This document shows, in pieces, positions 55,286 through 64,000 of a DNA stretch of 64,000 nucleotides. Source of the DNA: Macrostomum hystrix (taxonomy: Eukaryota > Platyhelminthes > Macrostomidae); the NCBI GenBank assembly GCA_950097015.1, contig CATNEN010000008.1, positions 1,860,001-1,924,000 of the forward strand, given 5' to 3'. The translations under genes were made by a program, and so were the position numbers. The notes under the pieces were generated by a model. That model saw nothing but the letters and a program-made list of their open reading frames with translations. It searched no databases and was not told the DNA's origin. The stretch's first letter is position 1. Every line of letters starts with the position of its first letter.

Positions 55286-56241
55286 TGGCCATAAAAATAC
55301 TATACTTGTTAAAAAAAGAAAAGTAAAATTACAGTAGATAGGCAAATAGATGGCTAAAATAGAATATTGGATAAGTTCATGACATAATAGCTAGCCATGT
55401 GCAAACCCTGAACCCAAAAAATAATATGAATAGGAAAAAAACAATTTCACTACAAATTTAAAAAACCCTTCAGTTAACGATGCCATTGTTTACATTAAAA
55501 AAATAGAAAATAAAAATAAGAACATCTTGATAAAATCAGAGCAAATAACTATCATTGTTTAATAAATACTGAAAAAACTAGCTAATGTAAAGATAATGTC
55601 AATATAGCTAAAATAAGCTAAAGTCTAAAAACAAGAGAGAACAAGCTTGGTTTAAAATTAAATCACTTGCTTAGATTCATACATTTCATTAAGTATAAAA
55701 ACTGTCAATTCTTAACAAGATAGATACTGTCTTGATTATTGATAAACATATAACTAGGTCTAGGCATAGCTAGTAGGTCTATATGTAATATAGGTAGCTA
55801 TATATTTAAATTTATTTTATATTGACAGGATAAAACTAAAATAAAGAAGCAGTGAGTTGGGCATACAATTATAAACAACTATTTTTTAATCATATATTGC
55901 TATTAAATAGATGCATCCGATTAAACAGAGATTGTAAAATTCAAGTTAAGTTAGTCACTAGTTAGCTTCATACTATAATTGCTGCATGATATAGTAACTA
56001 AAATAATATGAAGATCAATTATTCATGAAAAAATCTTCATAAAATTCGTCGAAGCAACATATTTTGTAAGTTATATCAAAAGAAGAGCTTTGTATCTGCT
56101 TCCAATAAAAAGTTATCAACGTTTTAAGGTGAAAAAAGTGAAAAGTTCCTATCTCGCTAGTGTATTTTTCCGTAAAAATCAGCCTTTAATAAATTTTCTA
56201 AGAAACGAAGTGTCCCGTCCTTCTTCTTCTAGTGGTCCTTG

Positions 56242-56249
56242 TTTGCGTA
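56242..56249. repeat. 8-bp target-site duplication of copy B, right
   Basis: TTTGCGTA, partner of 50,917-50,924. Confidence 0.9.
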
Positions 56250-58553
56250 CTGCTGTACGCTAATTTCACACGTTTTTTACAAACTGTTTTGTGAGATGCA
56301 ATATTTCATACTTTATATATTTTAACACAGATTGTTTAAAATATGCTTAAGGCCGCATGTCATGGTGACTTTACAGCTGACATATATTCCTTTTTGTTTA
56401 AGTACCTTTGTTATAGCTATTACAATCAAGATGTTCAAATCCTGATTCACGGTCCAACGTTGGTCCAACGTTATCCAACGTGGACCCACGGTCCAAAGTC
56501 CAAAGTTGAACAAAGAAGTTTGTTGTTCAACGAATGGAACATATTGAATTGAATTAGTAAGCAAATCACATATGTTCATGAAGAAATAATGTTGTTATGA
56601 TTGTATTGTTGTGTTGTTGCATTATTGTCTTGTGATTTTTGTTGTGCCTGTGCACGGACGTAGCGTTACTATTTCGCCGACGCCCATGGGCCAGTGCTAG
56701 AGAAATTCAAATCCCGTCTGTGCTTACAATCGCGCGGCGCTTGACCGAAGGCTAACTGTGACGTACAGCTTTTCAGTCTATGGATACTTAATAAGGCCGC
56801 CACATTCTCCAAAATTTCTAAACCTGCTAATGCGCTGGTGCCCATTCATCAGCAGGTTGAGCTGAAGCACGTAGCGTACTAAGCGTAACAAAAATTTTTA
56901 CCTGGGCTGAGCATAATTCATTTTATAGTTAATTTATTTGCTCCTGACATACTACTAATAATTAATTAAGTAATTAATTAATAACTGAATCAATATGCTT
57001 TTAAATCCACTAAATATAACTAGAACAACGAGTATATATCTAATTCTAGAAAAGTCTCACCACAAGCGAAAGATAGCACAGCAAAAAAAATTTTTTTATC
57101 TCTCTGTATTTTTAAGTCAAAATACGGGCTCCTAAAAACGTTTTACGTCAGAGACATCGAGGTGCATGCAATGCCGCAGTTGTTGCGTATAGCACAGTCT
57201 CTTATGGATAAGAGATTCCGCTTGCTGAATTAAAGAAGAAATATATCAAAAGCATCAGTTTCTGAGCAAACTTACAGCTGAACCGTCAGAGATAATCGTT
57301 TGCGCTTGTGTTTTTCGCTTGTAAATCTGAGGTTTACAATATTTGCTGTAGGAATGAGTATGTACTCCGCTGCCACGGACACAGAGCGGGTTAATTTTCA
57401 AATATTGTAAAACACACTCTAAAATAAATAGACTCGTAATAAACACCCGCGCAATCACCTACATGAGCTCCCTGACCTGCCACCAAATGGGATGGGAAAA
57501 TAATTTGCGAACCAAAATGCGTAAGGAATGAAGGAACTGTCAAATTTATGGCCCCACTGCAACAACACGGCAGCTTATGACCGTTCCCGCAACTGCATCA
57601 TTATCTCTACATCAATAGCACACAAGCAAACGAGTCCACAATCTCTGAAAAGAAGGAAGAAAAAGACAAGAAGCGCGAGTTAAACCCACTGTTAAGTATT
57701 TCAGGCCTCCCTAATGGCCTGCAAAACGAACTTCATGGCGCCTGTGAGAAATAAAACTGAAGCGACAGTTTTTGTTCTGCGTGTATATGTTATAGCAGCA
57801 AGCGTATTCGCATAAATTCGCGAGACTTCTATTGAGATGATCACGCTTCGCGACCGGGATTCCAGCCATGGCGGGATTATCCCAGATCCCAGAGCTAGTC
57901 AGAACTCCACAGCGGCATGCATCCGCACAGCTTCCAAAACCCTGCCCGGTTGCGCCTTTCAATAGTTCAAACTTTTTTCTATCCCTGTCTCCTCAGCCTC
58001 AGATGGGAGTTTTTTGCTCCCACCGTCTTTTCCTGTCAGCACACTTTGCAGCCACGCGCCACTTAAATAATAGCTCGCTCTGCTGGCTGGCTGGAGGTAA
58101 GGCAGGGATGGGGAATAGAACAAGGAAAAGGCCGTTGCATATAGCATTGAAATTTTCCCCACTGTCCCTATTTCTTCCTCTATATTTCTCTTCATCTGAG
58201 TGAGGTGCGCCAGATAACCCACAGCGGGCTGGCGAATCGTGATTTCAAATTGCACACCGCATCGCTGCAATTAACTCACTGGGGGACAAGGGGAGAAACA
58301 AATTATTGAAGAAAAAAAATGATCGCGTAAGCCGCTGCAGCCAACAGCATTTCCTGGTTGACACGTCCCGTCCGTCACTTGGGAAAAAAGACGATCACAA
58401 ATAAGAAAGAATTCAACCAGAAAACACTGACCCGTCACGACCTCCTTGAAAAAATCTGGGAATTCAACAAATCTTCGTGCGAGCTGTCACTGCATGCGTT
58501 TTGGCAACTTAGAGGCATTTGTCTGGGGCCGAAACAATGTACCATTAAATACC
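56250..58553. other. Intergenic DNA, no gene recognised
   Basis: Mixed AT-rich and moderately GC-rich sequence; open frames of 67-111 codons have no recognisable motifs. A short direct repeat (GTCCAACGTTGGTCCAACGT) is seen near 56,452. Confidence 0.5.
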
Positions 58554-58998
58554 CTCCATCCCCAATCCTCCATCCCCAATCCTCCATCCCCAATCCTCCA
58601 TCCCCAATCCTCCATCCCCAATCCTCCATCCCCAATCCTTCATCCCCAATCCTTCATCCCCAATCCTCCATCCCCAATCCTCCATCCCCAATGCTCCACC
58701 TCCAATCCTCCATCCCCAATCCGCTATCCCCAATCATCCATTCCCAATCCTCCATCCCCAATCCTAAATCCCCAATCCTCCATCCCCAATCCTCCATCCC
58801 CAATCCTCCATCCCCAATCCTCCATCCCCAATCCTTCATCCCCAATCCTTCATCCCCAATCCTCCATCCCCAATCCTCCATCCCCAATGCTCCACCTCCA
58901 ATCCTCCATCCCCAATCCGCTATCCCCAATCATCCATTCCCAATCCTCCATCCCCAATCCTAAACCCCCAATCATCCATCCCCAATCCTCCATCCCTA
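58554..58998. repeat. 14-bp C-run minisatellite
   Basis: About 32 units of CCTCCATCCCCAAT. A run of variant units (CCTTCATCCCC twice, GCTCCACCTCC, CCGCTATCCCC, CATCCATTCCC, CCTAAA) is repeated about 200 bp apart (58,630 and 58,830), showing a higher-order duplication. Open frames in both strands are repeat by-products. Confidence 0.95.
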
Positions 58999-59460
58999 AT
59001 AATCTCTTCCCTCTCAGCAATGAATAGGGGAGGCAATGCAGTACACTTGCATGTTTTGCTGTAAAAACGCGGACGTATTGAAATCGTAATCAGTTCTAAA
59101 AAATGTTTGCCTGTTTCTGTTGCTGATTTTGTTTGAATGCATAAATTTAGCATGTTTCTGGGAAATCTGCAACTTTTTTAGTCAATGGCGTCTTATTTTT
59201 CCTTGATGCAAGATCCCATTGGTTAAGCAAGGCAGTACAATTATCTTTGTGGTTAATTTACTGACGCATTTTATGCAAAAGCAGAAACCGTTTTGGATTT
59301 GTTGACAGATAATCATAACGAGGCACTCCACCCTGACAGTTCAATGGGAATTTGTCAGTTTTCACAAATTCAGAGATTCCTAAAATTTCTTGTTATTTAC
59401 CTTTCGGAAAGATTTGATTTCCCAAACGAGACAATTTTAGGCACCGAATTCAGATTTTAG
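58999..59460. other. Spacer between two minisatellites
   Basis: No feature recognised. Confidence 0.5.
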
Positions 59461-60175
59461 GCAAAAAAGCTGTTAGATATCACACACTCACCTGTTAGAT
59501 TTCACACACTCACCTGTTAGATTATACACACTCACCTGTTAGATGTCACACACTCACCTGTTAGATGTCACATACTCACCTGTTAGATGTCACACACTCA
59601 CCTGTTAGATATCACACACTCACCTGTTAGATTTCACACACTCACCTGTTAGATGTCACACACTCACCTGTTAGATATCACACATACCTGTTAGATATCA
59701 CACACTCACCTGTTAGATATCACACACTCACCTGTTAGATATCACACACTCACCTGTTAGATATCACACACTCACCTGTTAGATATCACACACTCACCTG
59801 TTAGATGTCACACACACCTGTTAGATATCACACACACACCTGTTAGGTATCACAAAAACTTGTTAGATATCACAAAAACTTGTTAGATATGACAAAAACC
59901 TATTAGATATCACAAAACCTGTTAGATCTAACAAAAACCTGTTAGGTATCACAAAAACCTGTTAGATATGACAAAACCTGTTATACGAGTATATAACAAA
60001 AACCTGTTAGGTATCACAAAACCTTTTTAGATATCACAAAAACTTGTTAGATATCACAAAAATCTGTTAGATATGACAAAAACCTATTAGATATCACAAA
60101 ACCTGTTAGATATAACAAAAACCTGTTAGATATCACAAAAACCTGTTAGATATCGCAAAGACCTGTTAGGTATGC
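59461..60175. repeat. 21-22-bp minisatellite in two sub-arrays
   Basis: First part: about 17 units of CACCTGTTAGATATCACACA plus CT. Second part from about 59,835: about 15 units in which CACACT is replaced by CAAAAA (ACCTGTTAGATATCACAAAA). The switch is sharp, so two families were separately expanded from a common unit. Confidence 0.95.
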
Positions 60176-61550
60176 AAAAGACAGCCAGTCACCGGAGGCA
60201 ACTGTTTCAAGTGGCTTCATCATAGTCACTAGCTTGAACTGGATGCATGTTTCAGGCCTAGCAGGTGAAATTTGCATAGCTAGCGATCTATGCAGTCTTC
60301 GCCCTTCTCACCCGCTGTGTCTTCAATGCTGTCAATTGTCTCCTATGGATGGCGCTGCGAAATGCGCCAGAATTTGATCCTCTTGAATTGAATGGGCAAA
60401 TTTGAACACGTCGCAAAGGGCAAACACAGCCGCCTTGCAGGGCATTGTCTAATAATGCCATGCAGCACATTGGTAGCATCGGCTTGCCCTGACAGCTAAG
60501 GCAAGCATTTTTCAACTATCTATATACAGCATTCACAAACTGTTTTTTTACAGTTTTGGCTACTTTTAGTCTTTTCAAGCAAGTGTTCATGTGTCTGTTA
60601 GATTGTGTACAATACAATATAGATCGATTTTAACATCGCAGACATGCAATATCAGCGTTCAGAAATGTTAGTCTTTCATTTTGTATGAACTCGTAAGCCA
60701 ATTATTTACCGAAACATGAACGAGCTATCTACTGCAAGCTTATAAAATTTACTATAATTTATAATTATAATAAATTTATAATATACTTTATAATTTATAA
60801 TTTATTAATACAATTTAAATTTATAAAATTTATAAGACTAGATATTGCATCAATATATCATTGTATTTATGCCTATGGCCAAAAGTTACGCCCGTTCAGC
60901 ATAGATATAAGTTTTGGCCATAGACATTCAAGGCGTGCAACAATCGACATTCATTTGTAAGCCCCAAAATTTGCGTAAAAAATGAGACAAGGCTGTTAAT
61001 TTAATATTTTAATATATATATATATCACAGATACTAAATACCCTAGATATGTAGCCTAAAATTTTACAACAAGAATTTAACATGGGGAAGATCGTGAGTG
61101 ACATATCTAGGGAATTTAGTACCTGTCATATAAGTTTATATTAGTTTTTTTTCTAACCTAAAATGATATTCTTTGATTCTACAGCTGCTATGGTCAAGCC
61201 AAGAACAAGGAACAAGCAACAAGGATGTCGCGCGTAAAGCGATACAATAGTTGGTGTCGACAATCAAAATGATAGTTTTATTTTTGTTAATCTATGTTGA
61301 CCATTTGGAAACAAACATGCGCAATGTTTCATTGAAAGCGTACATTAACGGATAAGTATATAGTTTAGTAATTCATCTTTATATGCGTTAATAATTTATT
61401 TACTTCTATAATATACGGGGTATATAAAAGGGTGTCGAGTTACATTTGCAAAGAATTTTGATCAGATTCTCAAAATTATTTAAAAACATCTTGCACTGAC
61501 AATAAAAAGTACATTTCCGCTTTGATTATTCGTGATTTATGCGTATTGTT
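60176..61550. other. AT-rich intergenic DNA with short inverted repeats
   Basis: No gene recognised. Contains AT palindromes at about 60,740-60,850, a CTATGGCCAAAA/TTTTGGCCATAG inverted repeat near 60,872-60,926, a (TA)n run at 61,012-61,024 and the inverted repeat at 61,030-61,123. Confidence 0.5.
61030..61123. repeat. Inverted repeat with 20-bp arms
   Basis: TACTAAATACCCTAGATATG near 61,032-61,051 and its inverse CATATCTAGGGAATTTAGTA near 61,101-61,120, one mismatch, separated by about 50 bp. Confidence 0.75.
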
Positions 61551-61556
61551 ATTTAT
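61551..61556 (-). terminator. Poly(A) signal AATAAA (minus strand)
   Basis: TTTATT on the plus strand, about 45 bases beyond the stop codon of the INSM-like gene. Confidence 0.5.
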
Positions 61557-61599
61557 TCAGAACATTCAGTTCTGTTTTACATTGCTTTGAACTTTGCGG

Positions 61600-62850
61600 T
61601 TACTTCAAATCTCCCTGTTCAACTTTGATCCATCGATCAGGCTCCGGAAATACAGGCTGCTGCTGCTGCTGCTGCTGCTCCTTGATCTTGCCTTTGATCT
61701 TACCAGATGACGCCTCCTCCATCAGATGGTTGAGCATGTGATCCTCGAACTCTCGCTGCCCGCCGGCCATCGAGCCGCAGACGCTGCAGACGCAACCTTC
61801 CATCCCGCTGCTGCCAGTCGACTGGCTGTCGGAGGAGCAATCCTCGCTCGGCGCAGCTTTCAGCTTCCTTCTCGGCGGCTCGTCAGAGTCGGCCTGACTC
61901 CCGGAGTGCCGTTTGATTCCACCCTCGACGCTACCGGATAGGATGGCATCGATGCCATGAGACAGAGGCTTCTTCGGCAACTCGTTGAAGGTCGGAGACG
62001 CCTTGGTCACGATGGCGTCGTGTGACGAGTTCCTGGACCTCCTGGGTGAGCAAATTGCGCCCGGCTGCTTGGGCTTGTGCCAGCGCTTGTGGCTGGCGAG
62101 GTTGGCCGGACAGTTGAAGGACTTGTCGCACTCCTGGCAGCGATAGTCGATGTGCTCGATGCCCGGGCAGCGGTGCTGGGCCAGCTGAAAAGCATCGGCG
62201 TACTTCACCCGGCACAGCTGGCAGTCAAAGTCGCCGATTACATTTTTAATCTTGGCCAGCTGGGCTTTGGTCTCGGGTGTGATTGCCACAAACTTGGACG
62301 GCTCTGGAATGTCGGCGCACTGTTGATCCGTCAGTTTGCGAATGACCGTCCCGCTGACCGGGCTGATCTCGCTGTCTTCTGTGTTCTTTGGAGCAGTCGA
62401 TCTTCGCGTTGTTTTGCGCTGCTGCTTCGTACTGTGCACCTGCTTCGGAGGCGGCGGCAGCGGTGGTGCCAAGGACCGTATTGGTTGCGGAGGCGGCGGT
62501 GGCTGCACGGGTGGAGGCGATAGCGGCAGCGGCGGTAGCTTGTAGTTAAAAATGTCGCTTTGCGATGCCGAAGATTGAAACGACGGCAATGGCTGCGGCG
62601 GCGGCGGTGGCGGCAGAGTCGGAAGCGACAGCAGCGGCGGCGGCGGCAGCGGCGGTGGAGGATGCGGCTGTGACATCAGTGACTGCATCAGCCACCAGTG
62701 GTTGAGTTGGGCCACACTCGGCGGTGGCGGCGGCGCGAACGGATAAGGATAAGGAGAGCAGGCCAGGCCAGCGGGAAAGTGAGCACGAATAAACGGGCTC
62801 GGCAGGCCGGGACCTCGGCGACCCATGTTTGCGAAGTTCGGCGTAGTCAT
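61600..62850 (-). CDS. INSM/nerfin-type zinc-finger transcription factor
   Basis: Minus strand, one long open exon, 416 residues from the first ATG (62,850). INSM proteins (vertebrate INSM1/2, insect nerfin, worm EGL-46) are nuclear repressors that drive neuronal and neuroendocrine differentiation. The signature is the paired fingers [20 protein letters not shown] (about 206-230) and [20 protein letters not shown] (about 233-255, ending RWHKPK), nearly identical in pattern to INSM. A third finger, [13 protein letters not shown]...HMLNH, lies near 351-374. The N-terminal 150 residues are extremely proline-rich. The C-terminal tail has a Q run and WIKVEQ, a sumoylation-like motif. The SNAG repressor peptide expected at the N terminus is not seen; an acceptor (GCTGCTCACAG at 62,859-62,869) just upstream suggests that it lies on an earlier exon, possibly outside the window. 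Confidence 0.85.
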   Translation of the reverse strand: MTTPNFANMGRRGPGLPSPFIRAHFPAGLACSPYPYPFAPPPPPSVAQLNHWWLMQSLMSQPHPPPPLPPPPLLSLPTLPPPPPPQPLPSFQSSASQSDIFNYKLPPLPLSPPPVQPPPPPQPIRSLAPPLPPPPKQVHSTKQQRKTTRRSTAPKNTEDSEISPVSGTVIRKLTDQQCADIPEPSKFVAITPETKAQLAKIKNVIGDFDCQLCRVKYADAFQLAQHRCPGIEHIDYRCQECDKSFNCPANLASHKRWHKPKQPGAICSPRRSRNSSHDAIVTKASPTFNELPKKPLSHGIDAILSGSVEGGIKRHSGSQADSDEPPRRKLKAAPSEDCSSDSQSTGSSGMEGCVCSVCGSMAGGQREFEDHMLNHLMEEASSGKIKGKIKEQQQQQQQPVFPEPDRWIKVEQGDLK

Positions 62851-62869
62851 CACCAAGACTGTGAGCAGC

Positions 62870-64000
62870 TCTGAGCATTGGGAATTCTAAACTTGATGAA
62901 GCGGATTCTTTTAAGTCTAACACGGAGATGGAGGAAGTCTCATGGTTCAGTTTTTTCCTCCGCAGCCTCGCGCATCTGATTGGCTGCGTCCGTCCCCGCG
63001 GACTCAGGGCCCCAGCCAGCCCCGACCGGCTCTGACAGCGCGTGAGAATGCGGGGATGCTCAGAAAGGATTTTCAGTTGTGGGAGAGTAGGGGCGGGACA
63101 GCGATGAGGAATCGTGCTCAACCAATGCCGTTGGATCTCCCATCGTTCCTTTTGCTGAATCCTTGATTCCAAAATAGTTAAATGCGCAGCATAGGCCTAA
63201 TCTATGTTTAAATACGAGGTCGCCACAAAAATAAGAAAGAAGAAACGCAATTTCTTTAAAAATATTATTTCACACAATGACACGTGGCACAAGTTTGAGC
63301 ACACACGATGAGGAAAGTGGCAGACTAGCAGACTAGCTTCTCGTAAGGAAGGTGGCAGAGTTTGAATCGGGAACGCCATTTGATTTATATCAATATGCGC
63401 AGAGCTTTCATGAGAGCTCATTGCAATCAAAATCGGACAAATATTTGCTGATCTCCAGCTTACTGTTGATACTCGCATTAATTGTCATTAGACAAAAAAT
63501 CACTCAATTTTATAGGGACTGCGGAGATGCAGCATTAAGGTGATAAAATCGCACAGAAAGGTGTTATGATTTCTGCTATATTACTCATAAAATCTGGTCC
63601 CTATAATAAAATTCTGCCTGCAGTGCGGCTGGATGGCTGGGGAATCCGGGGGTGACACACAGAAATCTCCTATCTAAATAGATGACAGCACTATTGCGAA
63701 TTAAAATTGGGTGCCCCATGAGTGTTATAGTGTTTTATCTTGCTGTCCTATCGGTCTGTATAGAGTCTTCCTGTTGCTCTCTGGTGTTGCATAGCTAATG
63801 CATGCCTTACTCACATATCCGATGTCGCATGGTTCGGCGCCCCATTAGACAAATTGGTCCGGTTTGGCCATGGCAGCCACGCATATGCCGGACTCGACAA
63901 TCCCTCAGCAATCTCAGGTGAATTAGCACAACACACAAAAACTCACAAAGCGCGCGGAATATAGATGGATAGCATCAATTGCTCCACTAAGGCTGGGTCC
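62870..64000. other. Upstream region of the INSM-like gene, no gene recognised
   Basis: 62,940-63,150 is GC-rich and CpG-containing relative to surroundings and could be promoter sequence. The remainder is single-copy. I searched by eye for a minus-strand SNAG-type start (M-P-R-S/G-F-L-V) and did not find one. Confidence 0.45.

Larger units (their letters stand above)
50925..56241 (-). mobile_element. Long-TIR DNA transposon, copy B (5.3 kb, inverted relative to A)
   Basis: Same termini as copy A (CAAGGACCACTAGAAG...) and the same interior read in reverse, flanked by its own 8-bp duplication TTTGCGTA. Different target duplications show two independent insertions. Copy B lacks the 83-bp retroposed insert and about 150 bp of the reverse-transcriptase fragment present in A, and it carries a nested 1.6-kb element at 53,708-55,285. 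Confidence 0.9.

Noticed and set aside
46482-56241. One 9.7-kb palindromic duplication
   Set aside because: Each copy has its own distinct 8-bp target duplication and they are separated by unique sequence, so they are two insertions.
57868-58203. 111-codon plus-strand frame
   Set aside because: No recognisable motif, no splice or poly(A) context, and an equally long antisense frame overlaps it.

Overview
This is eukaryotic, almost certainly animal, DNA. Genes are split by GT-AG introns, AT-rich intergenic DNA surrounds GC-richer exons, and the recognisable products are metazoan: an indoleamine 2,3-dioxygenase, a tubulin-tyrosine-ligase-like glutamylase/glycylase, a multi-Tudor protein and an INSM/nerfin-type zinc-finger factor. 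The species cannot be fixed by eye. An invertebrate, perhaps a free-living flatworm or another spiralian, is only a guess from intron size, repeat load and the style of the non-LTR fragments.

Layout. Bases 1-11,600 are a block of composite minisatellites (23-bp, 18-bp and 15-bp units) joined by duplicated single-copy segments; two copies end in the same Helitron-like 3' terminus. Then come: an unrecognised three-exon gene on the minus strand (14,752-13,076); about 5 kb with nothing recognised; a three-exon IDO gene on the minus strand (21,769-19,799); a decayed transposase-like fragment (22.3-22.7 kb); a 2.1-kb Mutator-like long-TIR element with a 9-bp target duplication (24,195-26,296); a three-exon TTLL gene on the minus strand (29,387-26,924); two unrecognised plus-strand genes (30,440-31,439 and 33,362-36,232); several small minisatellites; and a Tudor gene on the minus strand (45,874-39,758) whose middle is fifteen 53-residue acidic repeats.

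Upstream of the Tudor gene lies a decayed duplicate of about 225 bp of it. Two copies of one long-TIR, 8-bp-TSD transposon follow in opposite orientation (46,482-50,366 and 50,925-56,241). Both carry two spliceable host-like exons and a dead reverse-transcriptase fragment, and the second copy also holds a nested TA-type element with a 468-bp internal triplication. Further minisatellites (58.5-60.2 kb) precede the INSM-like gene on the minus strand (62,850-61,600).

The genes do not form a pathway or operon. The main theme is repeat biology: first introns of two unrelated genes consist almost wholly of 21-bp minisatellite, several arrays are open in many frames on both strands, and at least four kinds of mobile element leave structural evidence (target duplications or characteristic termini). 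Exon joins given here were checked by reading frame and splice dinucleotides only; there is no transcript evidence.
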